Part shown: positions 50,775-63,831 of the stretch, piece after piece
Layout: every line of letters starts with the position of its first letter
Numbering within the stretch: the stretch's first letter is position 1
Source of the DNA: Jeongeupia naejangsanensis
Lineage (GTDB): Bacteria > Pseudomonadota > Gammaproteobacteria > Burkholderiales > Chitinibacteraceae
Direction: 5' to 3'
NCBI RefSeq assembly: GCF_016865585.1
Contig: NZ_JAESND010000001.1
Coordinates: 62,001-126,000 of the forward strand
DNA length: 64,000 bases
Made by a program: the position numbers and the translations under genes
The notes under the pieces: model-generated
Databases searched by the model: none
Seen by the model: the letters and a program-made list of their open reading frames with translations, nothing else
Told to the model about the DNA's origin: nothing

Positions 50775-53700
50775 ATGTCACGCTTCTTCATCGACCGCCC
50801 GGTATTCGCCTGGGTGATTGCACTGATCATCATTCTGGCCGGCCTGCTCGCCTTGCGCGGGCTGCCGGTGTCGCAGTACCCGGAAGTCGCGCCGCCTGGC
50901 CTGACGATCTCCGCGACCTATCCCGGCGCCAGCGCCAAGCTTGTCGAGGAAACGGTCACCGCGCTGATCGAGCAGGAAATGAACGGTCTCGAAAACCTGC
51001 TGTATTTCGACTCGGCCAGTGACAGCAACGGTTCGGCCACGATCACGCTGACGTTTGCGTCGGGAACCGACATCGACATTGCATCGGTCGAAGCACAGAA
51101 CCGCATCAAGCGCGTCGAAGCGCGTCTACCGGCCGAAGTGCGCCAGCAGGGCGTGCAGGTGGCCAAATCACGGCGCAACTATCTGCTGTTCATGACGCTG
51201 TACTCGCCGGATGGCTCGCGCGACAACGTTGCGCTGGGCAGCTACGCCAGCTCGTCGGTGCTGGACAGCATCCGTCGCGTCAAGGGGGTCGGCGAGGCGA
51301 CGCTGTTCGGTACCGAGTATGCGATGCGGGTCTGGCTCGATCCGCAGCGGCTGGCCGGCTACAAGATGACGCCAGCCGAAGCGCTGGCGGCGGTGCGGGC
51401 GCAGAACGTGCAGGTGGCGACCGGTGAACTCGGCCAGCTGCCGGCGGCACCGGGGCAGGAAATCAACGCCACCGTCGTCACGCAAGGGCGCTTCGTGACG
51501 CCCGAGCAGTTCGGCAATATCGTGCTGCGCGATGGCGGGAATGGGGCGCAGGTAAGGCTGAAGGATGTCGCCAAGGTCGAGCTGGGCGCGCAGGACTACT
51601 CCGTTGTTGCGCGGTTGAACGGCAAGCAGACTGCCGCGATCGGTGTGAAGCTGTCGCCGGACGGCAATGCGGTCGAAACGGCCCGGCTCGTGCGCGAGAA
51701 GATGAATGATCTGTCGCGCTATTTCCCGCAGGGCGTGGCGTGGGACATTCCGTACGACACCTCGAAGTTCGTTGACATCTCGATCAAGGAAGTGCTGAAA
51801 ACACTGGCCGAGGCGATCGTGCTGGTGTTTCTGGTGATGTATCTGTTCCTCGGCAACCTGCGCGCGACCTTGATTCCGACTATCGTCGTGCCGATCGCGC
51901 TGACCGGTTCGCTTGTCGGGCTATATCTGCTCGGCTATTCGATCAACGTGCTGACGCTGTTCGCGATGGTGCTGGCGATCGGCATCCTCGTCGACGACGC
52001 AATCGTCGTCGTCGAGAACGTCGAGCGGATCATGGCCGAGGAAGGGCTGGCGCCGCGCGAGGCCACGCAGAAGGCGATGGGGCAGATTGTCGGCGCGATC
52101 GTCGCGATCACGCTGGTGCTTTCGGCAGTGTTCGTACCGATGGCGTTCTTTACCGGCTCGGTCGGCGCGATCTACCGGCAGTTTTCGGTGACGCTGGTAC
52201 TGACGATGGGCTTCTCGGCGCTGCTGGCGCTGACGCTCACGCCGGCCTTGTGCGCGACGTTGCTCAAGCCGATCCACAAGGGTGAACTGCATGCGCAGAC
52301 CGGCTTCTTCGGCTGGTTCAACCGCAAGTTCCACAACACCACCGTCGGTTATGTCGGCTGGGTGACGCGCATCCTGCGCCGCTCCGGGCTGGCGCTGCTG
52401 TTCTTCGCGCTGGTACTCGCGGCGACCGGCTGGCTCATGAGCCGGCTGCCGACGTCGTTCCTGCCGGACGAGGATCAGGGTTATTTCGTCAGTCTGGTGC
52501 AGCTGCCGGCCGGTGCGACGCGTGAGCGCACGCTGGTGGTGATGAACGAGGTCGAGCAGTACTACATGAAGCAGCCAGCCGTCGACAAGGTGATCGGCGT
52601 GGTCGGCTTCAGCTTCTTCGGTCGTGGCCAGAATGCGGCGCTGGCCTTCGTGACGCTGAAGGACTGGAAGAACCGTCCGAAGAAGGAAGACGGCGTCACC
52701 AGTCTGGTGCAGAACGCGAACATGATGCTGTTCCGGATCAAGCAGGCCTTCGTGTTTGCGATCAATGTGCCGCCGATTCCCGAGCTGGCGTCGGTCGGCG
52801 GTTTCGACTTCCGGCTGCAGGACCGGGCTGGTGTCGGTCGCGAGAAGCTGCTTGAGGCGCGCAACATGCTGCTTGGCATGGCGGGGCAGAATCCGGCGCT
52901 GGCCGGTGTTCGCCCCGAAGGGCAGGAGCCGGGCGCGCAGCTTTATCTTGATGTCGATCGGGTTCGTGCCAGCCAGCTTGGCATTCCGCTCTCCGACCTC
53001 AACGACACGCTGTCGATCGCACTCGGATCGGCCTATGCCAATGACTTCGTCCGTGAAGGCCGCATCCTGCGCGTGCTGATCCAGGCCGATGCGCAATCAC
53101 GTTCGTCGCCGGACGGCATCCTCGGTCTGCAGTTGCGCAACCGTCAGGGCGGCTTGGTGCCGCTGTCCGAAATCGCCACGGCCACCTGGGTGGTGGGGGC
53201 GCCGAAGCTCGACCGGTACAACGGCCTGCCGTCGTACAAGATCAGCGGCGGTCCGGCGCCGGGCAAGAGTTCGGGGGACGCAATGAGCGCGATGGAGGAA
53301 ATGGCGGCCAAGCTGCCACAGGGTATCGGCTTCGAGTGGTCAGGCACGTCGTACGAAGAACGCTTGTCGGGCTCGCAGGCACCTTTCCTGTTCGGTCTGT
53401 CGGTGCTGGTCGTCTTTCTGTGTCTTGCCGCGCTGTACGAGAGCTGGTCGATTCCGTTCGCCGTGTTGCTGGTGGTGCCGCTGGGGATCTTCGGTGCCGT
53501 GCTGGCCATGACGATGCGCGGCTTGCCGAACGACGTCTATTTCAAGGTGGGCCTGATTGCGATCATCGGCCTGTCGTCGAAAAACGCGATCCTGATCATC
53601 GAATTCGCCAAGGATCTGCAACGTCACGGCATGGACTTGACCGAAGCCACGCTGGAGGCCTGCCGGTTGCGGTTCCGGCCGATCCTGATGACCTCGATTG

Positions 53701-53912
53701 CCTTCATTGCCGGTGTCTTGCCGCTGGTGATCAGTTCGGGGGGCGGTGCGGCCAGCCGGCACGCGATCGGTACCGGGGTCATGGGCGGGATGATTGCCGC
53801 GACGGTGCTGGCGGTCTTCCTGGTGCCGGTGTTCTTCGTCGTGACACGCAGGCTGTTTCCGGACAAGGCGCACAAAGCCCTGACCGAAGCCGCCAGTGAC
53901 GATCACCGCTAA
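50775..53912 (+). CDS. RND efflux permease (HAE1 family), pump 2
   Basis: 1045 aa. MSRFFIDRPVFAWVIALIIILAGLLALRGLPVSQYPEVAPPGL start, FASGTDIDIASVEAQNRIKRVEARLP porter segment, GILVDDAIVVVENVERIMAEEGLAPREAT with the TM4 Asp pair, FFGWFNRKFHNTT, and TGVMGGMIAATVLAVFLVPVFF at TM12. Closer in pattern to MexQ/AcrD-like Burkholderiales and Neisseriales pumps than pump 1. Adjacent MFP and OMF genes make it a complete tripartite system. Confidence 0.95.
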   Translation: MSRFFIDRPVFAWVIALIIILAGLLALRGLPVSQYPEVAPPGLTISATYPGASAKLVEETVTALIEQEMNGLENLLYFDSASDSNGSATITLTFASGTDIDIASVEAQNRIKRVEARLPAEVRQQGVQVAKSRRNYLLFMTLYSPDGSRDNVALGSYASSSVLDSIRRVKGVGEATLFGTEYAMRVWLDPQRLAGYKMTPAEALAAVRAQNVQVATGELGQLPAAPGQEINATVVTQGRFVTPEQFGNIVLRDGGNGAQVRLKDVAKVELGAQDYSVVARLNGKQTAAIGVKLSPDGNAVETARLVREKMNDLSRYFPQGVAWDIPYDTSKFVDISIKEVLKTLAEAIVLVFLVMYLFLGNLRATLIPTIVVPIALTGSLVGLYLLGYSINVLTLFAMVLAIGILVDDAIVVVENVERIMAEEGLAPREATQKAMGQIVGAIVAITLVLSAVFVPMAFFTGSVGAIYRQFSVTLVLTMGFSALLALTLTPALCATLLKPIHKGELHAQTGFFGWFNRKFHNTTVGYVGWVTRILRRSGLALLFFALVLAATGWLMSRLPTSFLPDEDQGYFVSLVQLPAGATRERTLVVMNEVEQYYMKQPAVDKVIGVVGFSFFGRGQNAALAFVTLKDWKNRPKKEDGVTSLVQNANMMLFRIKQAFVFAINVPPIPELASVGGFDFRLQDRAGVGREKLLEARNMLLGMAGQNPALAGVRPEGQEPGAQLYLDVDRVRASQLGIPLSDLNDTLSIALGSAYANDFVREGRILRVLIQADAQSRSSPDGILGLQLRNRQGGLVPLSEIATATWVVGAPKLDRYNGLPSYKISGGPAPGKSSGDAMSAMEEMAAKLPQGIGFEWSGTSYEERLSGSQAPFLFGLSVLVVFLCLAALYESWSIPFAVLLVVPLGIFGAVLAMTMRGLPNDVYFKVGLIAIIGLSSKNAILIIEFAKDLQRHGMDLTEATLEACRLRFRPILMTSIAFIAGVLPLVISSGGGAASRHAIGTGVMGGMIAATVLAVFLVPVFFVVTRRLFPDKAHKALTEAASDDHR

Positions 53913-53922
53913 GGAGCGCACG

Positions 53923-55317
53923 ATGAAAACAACCATGATTTCGCTCGCCGTGCTGGCCTTGCTGGGCGGTTGCGCCATGGGCCCGGATTACCAGCGTCCG
54001 GCGCTCGACATGCCCAAGCAGATCGGGCAGGTCGATGCCACGTCACAGTCGGCAAGTTTGCCGGCAATCAAGTGGGAAAACTACTTTACCGATCCCGCGC
54101 TGACGCCGCTGATCCGCGATGCGCTCGCGAACAACCGTGACCTGCGCGTTGCCGTCGCCCGGGTCGAAGAGGCAAGGGCGCTGTACGGTATCCAGCGCGC
54201 CGACCAGTTGCCGACGTTCAATGCCAACGGTGCCGCCGCCGCCAGCCGCGTGCCGGGGTCGCTGAGCAGTACCGGCAGCGAGGCGATCAATCACCGCTAC
54301 GATGCGAATCTCGGCCTGCTGTCCTACGAACTGGACTTCTGGGGGCGCGTTCGCCGGCTGAGTGAAGCGGCGCAAGCCAACTACTTTGCCAGCGAAGCGG
54401 CACAAAAGAGTTTCCGCTCCGGCCTGATTGCCGATGTCGTTAGCGGCTACTACGCAGCGCAGGCATTGTCAGAACAGCTGGCTTTCTCGCGCAAGACCGA
54501 GGTCGCGCGTGCAGAAACCTTGCGGCTGGTCCAGCGCAGGCTGGATGTCGGTGTGGCTGGGCGGCTCGAGTTGCTCGAGGCGCAAACTGCTCTCGAAGCG
54601 GCGCAGACCATTTCGGCGCAACTGGCCAAGCAAAAAGACAATGCCCGCCATGCGCTGAGTGTCCTGATCGGACGCGTTGTCGCTGACGATGAATTGATCT
54701 CGGGTGATGCCACGCTGCTGGAGAAGCGGCCGCTGCCCCTCGCCATTCCTGCCGGCCTTTCCTCTGAGGTTCTTCTGGGGCGGCCGGACGTCGAACAGGC
54801 CGAGCAGCAGCTGGTTGCCGCCAATGCCAATATCGGCGCTGCGCGCGCGGCATTCTTCCCCAAAGTGACGCTGATGGGGTCGGCAGGCTCTGCCAGCGCG
54901 GAACTTGGCGACCTGTTCAAGAGCGGCAGCGGCGCGTGGAGCTTCCTGCCGACCGTCTCGATGCCGATTTTTGACGGCGGACGCACGCAGTCCGGGCTGG
55001 ATCTGGCCGAGGCGCGCAAGGTCGGCGCGGTTGCGTCATACGAGAAAACGGTTCAGGTGGCGTTCAGGGAAGTCGCCGACGTGCTGTCCGACCAGCAGTG
55101 GCTGGCCGCGCAGCTCGAGGCGCAGCAGCGGCTGATTCGCAGCCAGTCGGCGCGGATGGATCTGGCAGAGCGCCGCTACAAGGACGGCCTGACCAACTAC
55201 CTGGAGTTCCTGATCGCACAGCGCGATTACTTTACCTCGCAGCAAACGCTGATCGAGGCGAGGCGGGCGCGGTTGACCGTTGCTGCTCAGGCGTACAAGG
55301 CACTGGGTGGGGAATGA
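53923..55317 (+). CDS. RND efflux outer-membrane factor (lipoprotein), pump 2
   Basis: 464 aa from ATG 53923 with AAGGAGCG upstream; lipobox LLGGC. Typical NodT/OprM blocks: WENYFTDPALTPLIRDALANNRDLRVAVARVEEARA, YELDFWGRVRRLSEAAQANYFASEAA, LGRPDVEQAEQQLVAANANIGAARAAFFPKVTLMGSAG and YKDGLTNYLEFLIAQRDYFTSQQ. Last gene of the TetR-MFP-RND-OMF operon, followed directly by a terminator. Confidence 0.93.
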   Translation: MKTTMISLAVLALLGGCAMGPDYQRPALDMPKQIGQVDATSQSASLPAIKWENYFTDPALTPLIRDALANNRDLRVAVARVEEARALYGIQRADQLPTFNANGAAAASRVPGSLSSTGSEAINHRYDANLGLLSYELDFWGRVRRLSEAAQANYFASEAAQKSFRSGLIADVVSGYYAAQALSEQLAFSRKTEVARAETLRLVQRRLDVGVAGRLELLEAQTALEAAQTISAQLAKQKDNARHALSVLIGRVVADDELISGDATLLEKRPLPLAIPAGLSSEVLLGRPDVEQAEQQLVAANANIGAARAAFFPKVTLMGSAGSASAELGDLFKSGSGAWSFLPTVSMPIFDGGRTQSGLDLAEARKVGAVASYEKTVQVAFREVADVLSDQQWLAAQLEAQQRLIRSQSARMDLAERRYKDGLTNYLEFLIAQRDYFTSQQTLIEARRARLTVAAQAYKALGGE

Positions 55318-55320
55318 AAA

Positions 55321-55352
55321 AACGCCAGGAGAGTATCCTGGCGTTTTCTTTT
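55321..55352. terminator. Bidirectional terminator between efflux operon and phaB
   Basis: AACGCCAGGA (55321-55330) and TCCTGGCGTT (55336-55345) form a perfect 10-bp stem. T-rich tracts follow on both strands (TTTTCTTTT rightward, TTTTTTCATT leftward), serving the convergent pump and phaB transcripts. Confidence 0.9.
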
Positions 55353-55365
55353 GCAAGAGGCTGAA

Positions 55366-56100
55366 TCAGCCCATGTGCTGGCCACCGTTGATGGCGAGGT
55401 TGGCACCGGTCATGAAGCCGGATACGTCCGAAGCCAGGTAGCCGATCAGGCCGGCGATTTCTTCCGGCTTGCCGAGGCGGTTGACCGGGATGTGGGCGAT
55501 GATCTTGTTGCGCACGTCTTCCGGTACGGCCATGACCATGTCGGTGGCGATGTAGCCCGGGGAAATCGTGTTGACCGTCACACCCTTGCGGGCTACTTCC
55601 TGTGCCAGCGCCATGCTGAAACCGTGCATGCCGGCCTTGGCGGCGGAGTAGTTGGTCTGGCCGAACTGGCCTTTCTGGCCATTGATCGACGAAATATTGA
55701 TCACGCGACCCCAGCCGCGATCAGCCATGCCGTCGACGAACTGCTTGCAGACATTGAAGATCGAGTCGAGGTTGGTCTTGATCACAGCGTCCCAGCTCAC
55801 CTTGTCGAGCTTCTTGAAGGTGGCGTCGCGGGTGATGCCTGCGTTGTTGACGAGGACGTCGACGGCGCCGACGTCGGTTGTCACCTTTGCCGCAAGCGCG
55901 ACGCAAGCATCATAATCGGTCACGTCACACTGGTAGGCGTGGAAGTTGTAACCGAGCTCTTTCATGTCGGCGAGCCAGCTCTCCTCCTTGCCGGGGCGCG
56001 AGTAGGTGGTGACGACGGTAAAACCGTCATCCGCAAGTCGTTTGCAGATAGCAGAACCAATGCCGCCCATGCCGCCCGTAACCAATGCGATCTTTGCCAT
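55366..56100 (-). CDS. phaB: Acetoacetyl-CoA reductase (PHB synthesis)
   Basis: NADPH-dependent reduction of acetoacetyl-CoA to (R)-3-hydroxybutyryl-CoA, the second step of polyhydroxybutyrate synthesis. The 244 residues have the SDR cofactor site VTGGMGGIGSAI, VLVNNAGITRDATF, the catalytic Ser in INISSINGQKGQFGQTNYSAAKAG with Tyr and Lys, and the PhaB-specific SPGYIATDMVMAVPEDVRNKI and MTGANLAINGGQHMG. Monocistronic here, with no phaA or phaC in the window. Divergent from the next SDR gene across a palindrome. Confidence 0.93.
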   Translation of the reverse strand: MAKIALVTGGMGGIGSAICKRLADDGFTVVTTYSRPGKEESWLADMKELGYNFHAYQCDVTDYDACVALAAKVTTDVGAVDVLVNNAGITRDATFKKLDKVSWDAVIKTNLDSIFNVCKQFVDGMADRGWGRVINISSINGQKGQFGQTNYSAAKAGMHGFSMALAQEVARKGVTVNTISPGYIATDMVMAVPEDVRNKIIAHIPVNRLGKPEEIAGLIGYLASDVSGFMTGANLAINGGQHMG

Positions 56101-56161
56101 GATTTGCTGTCCTTCTCTTTTGTAGATGTTGTCGTTCTCGCCTGCTTTCAGGCAAAGAAAT

Positions 56162-56197
56162 CTTACTATTTACATTCTGCGGATGTAAATAAGTAAG
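56162..56197. promoter_or_regulatory. Palindrome in the phaB / SDR divergent promoter region
   Basis: CTTACTATTTACAT (56162-56175) and ATGTAAATAAGTAAG (56183-56197) are inverted copies (one extra A) around a 7-base spacer. AT-rich, in the middle of a 150-bp divergent intergenic region; a repressor site is likely, possibly for a PhaR-like regulator (inference). Confidence 0.55.
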
Positions 56198-56250
56198 TTG
56201 TAATGTTTGTGCGTGACCGCAACACTTGCTCAAAACTGGAAATCACCGGA

Positions 56251-57132
56251 ATGTCTTCAAGCATCACGCAATCACCACGATCGATCCTCATCAGTGGTTG
56301 TTCTACAGGTATAGGTCACAGCGTTGCCCATGGTCTGGCTGCGCGGGGGTGGCGGGTGTTTGCTACCGCACGTCAGGCCGATGATGTCGCCAGCCTGAGT
56401 GCGGAGGGGTTGAATGCCCTGCAGCTCGATGTCTCCGACGATACCTCGATCCGGCAGTGCGTCGATAAGGTGTTGACCCAGACCGGGGGGCGGCTGGATG
56501 CGTTGTTCAACAATGCGGGCTTCGGTGTGCCGGGGGCGGTCGAGGATCTGGGGCGCGAGGCCATGCGTTTCCAGTTCGAAACCAATGTGTTCGGCAGTCT
56601 TGCACTGACCAATGCGGTGCTGCCTGTGATGCGCCGGCAGGGGCGCGGGCGAATCCTGTTCAACAGTTCGGTGCTCGGGTTTGCGGCAATGCCGTACCGT
56701 GGTGCCTACAACGCCAGCAAGTTTGCGCTCGAGGGGCTGGTGGATACCCTCCGGCTGGAGCTGGAAGGCTCGGACATTCATGCCGCGCTGATCGAGCCCG
56801 GTCCGATTACCAGCCGGTTCCGTGCCAATGCGCAGCTACAGTTCGATCGCTGGATTGATGATGCGTCCAGCGTGCATCAACCCGCCTACAGGGCGATGCG
56901 CGAGCGGCTGGCCAAGCCGGGGCCGGCTGCACCGTTTACGTTGCCGCCCGAGGCTGTGTTGGCTGCAGTGATCGCGGCGCTTGATGCCGACCGTCCGGCT
57001 GCACGCTACCGCGTGACCGTGCCGACGCACCTATTCTGGTGGCTCAAGCATCTGCTTCCGACCCGCTTGCTCGATTTGGTACTTTTGCGCGCCAGCGGCG
57101 ATGAGCCCGGCCATGTGTACGGCCGCAAGTAA
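56251..57132 (+). CDS. Short-chain dehydrogenase/reductase
   Basis: 293 aa. SILISGCSTGIGHSVAHGLAARGWRV is the dinucleotide-binding glycine motif, LDALFNNAGFGVPGAVED the NNAG block, and ILFNSSVLGFAAMPYRGAYNASKFALEG the Ser/Tyr/Lys catalytic site. It belongs to the classical SDRs with a C-terminal extension (TVPTHLFWWLKHLLPTRLLDLVLLR), as in YbbO-like proteins. The substrate is unknown. ATG 56251 is chosen since the cofactor motif follows at the usual distance. Confidence 0.85.
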   Translation: MSSSITQSPRSILISGCSTGIGHSVAHGLAARGWRVFATARQADDVASLSAEGLNALQLDVSDDTSIRQCVDKVLTQTGGRLDALFNNAGFGVPGAVEDLGREAMRFQFETNVFGSLALTNAVLPVMRRQGRGRILFNSSVLGFAAMPYRGAYNASKFALEGLVDTLRLELEGSDIHAALIEPGPITSRFRANAQLQFDRWIDDASSVHQPAYRAMRERLAKPGPAAPFTLPPEAVLAAVIAALDADRPAARYRVTVPTHLFWWLKHLLPTRLLDLVLLRASGDEPGHVYGRK

Positions 57133-57182
57133 AACCGTCATGCAAACCGGCTTGAGTCACATTCCGTCGTCCTTGTCCAGAA

Positions 57183-58891
<1,709 letters not shown>

Positions 58892-58969
58892 TCGGTTCGG
58901 GCCGCCCGTCACGGGTGGCCCGTCATACGTTTGGACGAGGCATTCGCGCCTCGTCGGGAGACAAGACTC

Positions 58970-61184
<2,215 letters not shown>

Positions 61185-61226
61185 TCAGCGAGCCGGTGTA
61201 CGCCGCAAACATGTAGTAAGATGGAA

Positions 61227-61255
61227 AACCGGGGTTCGGCCCCGGTTTTTCTTTT
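61227..61255 (+). terminator. Terminator after eno
   Basis: AACCGGGG (61227-61234) and CCCCGGTT (61240-61247), loop TTCGG, followed by TTTCTTTT. It separates eno from ftsB, which then relies on partial read-through or its own promoter. Confidence 0.88.
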
Positions 61256-61282
61256 GTTCCAGACCGGTTTTCGCACTCATCC

Positions 61283-61606
61283 ATGCGCCTGCTTGCCATC
61301 ACTCTTGCCCTGTTGATCGCCCTGTTGCAATGGCCACTCTGGGTCGGCAAGGGGAGCTGGCTGCGCGTCTGGCAGCTCGACAACGAGCTGGTCGCCAAGC
61401 GTGCGCAAAACGAACGGCTGAAAGAGCGTAACGCCGCGCTCGATGCCGAAGTCGCCGACCTCAAATCCGGTACTGATGCGATTGAAGAACGTGCCCGCAA
61501 CGAGCTGGGCATGATCCGGCAGGACGAGGTGTTCTTCCAGGTGCTGGATCGCCGCAAGCCGGCCAGCAGTCCCGTGATTGCCAGTACCATTGCTTCGGCG
61601 CCCTGA
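61283..61606 (+). CDS. ftsB: Cell division protein FtsB
   Basis: Bitopic inner-membrane protein of the FtsQLB divisome complex. 107 aa: one N-terminal membrane helix ([20 protein letters not shown]), then a periplasmic coiled coil ([34 protein letters not shown]) and the [24 protein letters not shown] block. It follows eno as in most betaproteobacteria. Confidence 0.94.
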   Translation: MRLLAITLALLIALLQWPLWVGKGSWLRVWQLDNELVAKRAQNERLKERNAALDAEVADLKSGTDAIEERARNELGMIRQDEVFFQVLDRRKPASSPVIASTIASAP

Positions 61607-61634
61607 GCCATTGCGCTCAAATTGTGCTCCTTTC

Positions 61635-61703
61635 TTGTTTGTATAAACAAAAATTCACAACTGTTATGGTGTAACTGTATATTGGTATCTCATCGACGAT
61701 GAG
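61635..61703 (+). promoter_or_regulatory. MocR-gene promoter with palindrome and SD-overlapping hairpin
   Basis: TTGTTTGTATAAACAA (61635-61650) is a near-perfect palindrome. A promoter TTCACA (61654-61659), 18 bp, TATATT (61678-61683) follows. CTCATCG-A-CGATGAG (61689-61703) is a perfect 7-bp inverted repeat whose right arm overlaps the Shine-Dalgarno GAGGTG (61701-61706) of the regulator. Confidence 0.5.
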
Positions 61704-61710
61704 GTGCACC

Positions 61711-63192
61711 ATGGCGACGCCCGTTTCTCCAGCTTCAAAGCGCAAGGCCGATACCCTGTACTTCCAGCTCGCGGAGGAGATGGCGCAGGCTATCGCAGCA
61801 GGGGTGTTGAAGACCGGTGAGCGCCTGCCGTCGATTCGACGCCTGTCAGCACAAAGGCAAATCAGTTTGTCGACAGTCATGGAGGCGTACCGCGAGCTTG
61901 AAGCGCGCGGGCTAATCGAAGCCAGGCCACAAAGCGGCTTTTACGTCCGAACCCTGCACGCCGCGCTTTCGGCGCCGGCGCTGACCCAGCCGCCGGCCGA
62001 GCCGCGCGAGGTGGTGACGGCGCCTGTGCTCTGGCCGTATCAGGTCAACGAGAGCCAGTCGATTCGCGTTGATTTCGGCCTTGCGATCCTTTCCCCTGAA
62101 CTCTATCCGACGCAACAGTTGCAGCGGCTGCTCGCGCAAACGACACGTTACCAGCCGCGCACGCTGGCCGATTACGGCAAGCCGGCCGGGGATATCGAGC
62201 TGCGCCGCCATATTGCCCGTCGCTCGCTGGCGTGGGGCGGACAGTTCGAGGCCGATGACGTGCTGATCACGCACGGCTGTCTCGAGGCGATCAACCTTTG
62301 CCTGCGTGCCGTGACCGAACCCGGCGACGTGGTCGCGATCGAATCGCCGGCGTATTTCGGCTTGCTGCAGATACTCGAGAGTTTCAAGCTCAAGGCGCTG
62401 GAAATCCCGACCCATCCGCAGACAGGCATCTCGATCGAAGCGCTGGAACTGGCGACGCGCGATGGTCGGGTCAAGGCCTGCCTGCTGATCCCGAACTTCT
62501 CCAATCCGCTTGGCAGTGTCATGCCGGATGAAAACAAGAAGCGGCTGGTTGAAATGCTCTCGATCCGGAATATTCCGTTGATCGAGGATGACCTGTACGG
62601 CGAGTTCTTCCATCACGGCAGTCGGCCGAGGCCGGCCAAGGCCTTCGATCGTGACGGCAACGTCATGCTGTGTTCCTCGTTCACCAAGGCGCTGGCGCCC
62701 GGGATGCGCGTGGGCTGGGTGGTGGCCGGGCGCTGGCGTCGCGAGCTGGAGAAGCTCAAGTTCATCAACACGTATTCGACGCCGCTGGCGCTGCAGCAGA
62801 CCATCTCCCGTTTTCTCGAGAACGGTGGCTACGATCATCATTTGCGGCGGCTGCGGCGGGCGGTGGCCGAACAGGTTGACGGGGCGGTGTCGGCGATTCG
62901 ACGGTACTTTCCGAAGGACGCCCGGCTCAATGTGCCGCAGGGCGGTTATGTGCTGTGGGTCGAGTTGCCCGAGTGCGTGGACACGCGCGAGCTGCTGCGT
63001 CTGTCACTGGCAGAAGGCATCAACTTTGCGCCGGGCGAGCTGTTCTCGCCGAGTCACAGCTACCGGAACTGCTTGCGCATCTGCTGCGTCGAGCCGTGGA
63101 CGACCCGCCACGAACGGGCGATCCAGCGCCTGGGCGAACTGTGTCAGGGCTTGATCCATCCGGTGCCCTGCAATATGGTGGTGGTTCAGTAA
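61711..63192 (+). CDS. MocR-type PLP-dependent regulator (GntR HTH plus aminotransferase domain)
   Basis: 493 aa. The N-terminal GntR winged helix is at about 10-75 (LYFQLAEEMAQAIAAGVLKTGERLPSIRRLSAQRQISLSTVMEAYRELEARGLIEARPQSGFYV). The C-terminal fold type I aminotransferase domain has the PLP-phosphate and ring-stacking region (ITHGCLEAINLCL), LLIPNFSNPLG, LIEDDLYGEF and the PLP lysine in SSFTKALAPGMRVGWVVAG. MocR proteins are transcription factors that sense amines or PLP; the target is often the divergent or neighbouring gene. ATG 61711 has GAGGTG 5 bases before it. No close PdxR partner is present. Confidence 0.9.
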   Translation: MATPVSPASKRKADTLYFQLAEEMAQAIAAGVLKTGERLPSIRRLSAQRQISLSTVMEAYRELEARGLIEARPQSGFYVRTLHAALSAPALTQPPAEPREVVTAPVLWPYQVNESQSIRVDFGLAILSPELYPTQQLQRLLAQTTRYQPRTLADYGKPAGDIELRRHIARRSLAWGGQFEADDVLITHGCLEAINLCLRAVTEPGDVVAIESPAYFGLLQILESFKLKALEIPTHPQTGISIEALELATRDGRVKACLLIPNFSNPLGSVMPDENKKRLVEMLSIRNIPLIEDDLYGEFFHHGSRPRPAKAFDRDGNVMLCSSFTKALAPGMRVGWVVAGRWRRELEKLKFINTYSTPLALQQTISRFLENGGYDHHLRRLRRAVAEQVDGAVSAIRRYFPKDARLNVPQGGYVLWVELPECVDTRELLRLSLAEGINFAPGELFSPSHSYRNCLRICCVEPWTTRHERAIQRLGELCQGLIHPVPCNMVVVQ

Positions 63193-63464
63193 CTGCTATC
63201 GGCGCTGTCGTCGCCGATGTGCATGACCACCATGCAGCTGGTCGGCCCGTTGAGCTGGACCTCGTCGCAGAACGGCGAGTAAGACATCAGGCAGGGTTGG
63301 TTGGTGTGGGTTTCGTCAACCCAGATGACATCGACGCGCTGGCCACAGACCGAGTCCAGCGCCATACGCAGCATGCTGATGTTTTCGACCAGACCGGCGA
63401 GCGCCGGGGTGCTGTACACCCAGAGGGCAAGGGTCAGCGTGGCGAGGAGGGTGGTGCGGACCAT
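63186..63464 (-). CDS. Small secreted protein, unknown
   Basis: 92 aa with a signal peptide (VRTTLLATLTLALWVYSTPALA). The mature part has four Cys (SVCGQRVD, NQPCLMS, PFCDEVQL, SCMVVMHIG), probably two disulfides. The 3' end overlaps the end of the MocR gene by 7 bases in convergent orientation. No family is recognised. Confidence 0.6.
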   Translation of the reverse strand: MVRTTLLATLTLALWVYSTPALAGLVENISMLRMALDSVCGQRVDVIWVDETHTNQPCLMSYSPFCDEVQLNGPTSCMVVMHIGDDSADSSY

Positions 63465-63537
63465 GGCGGGCCTCCTTGCAGTCCGCCGGCATGACGTGCC
63501 GGCCTTCTTTTGACTGCCATGGTTCCACTCTAGATTC

Positions 63538-63831
63538 TTACAGCGCGCGCTTCAGTATGCCGAGGCCGCCGAATGTCGGTTGGGCTGCCGTCGCCCGAAA
63601 CGGGCGATGGTACTTGATTAGCTGCGGATCGAGGTGTAACTGCGCAGTGCCGCCGTAGGCTTCGAACAGTGCCAAGCCGTGCCCCGGCGCAGTCCAGTAT
63701 TCTCCGGTCCGAAGAATGACATCCTCTCCGTTGAACGTTAGCCAGAGACAGCCGTGCGCGCATCGCAGCTGCCGCCCCGGTTCGAGCGTGATCCGCAGCA
63801 GGCGGTTGGACGTGAGTGTGAGGGATTGCAT
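63538..63831 (-). CDS. DUF2917-family protein
   Basis: 97 aa. RITLEPGRQLRCAHGCLWLTFNGEDVILRTGEYWTAPGHGLALFEAYGGTAQLHL is the cupin-like DUF2917 signature (GxxLWLT followed by D..L..G). Function unknown; the family is frequent in betaproteobacteria, often near MocR-type regulators. The window's remaining 169 bases show nothing definite. Confidence 0.8.
   Translation of the reverse strand: MQSLTLTSNRLLRITLEPGRQLRCAHGCLWLTFNGEDVILRTGEYWTAPGHGLALFEAYGGTAQLHLDPQLIKYHRPFRATAAQPTFGGLGILKRAL

Noticed and set aside
42858-55317. Recent tandem duplication of an RND operon
   Set aside because: The two permeases, adaptors and channels differ throughout, including signature blocks, so they are separate lineages.
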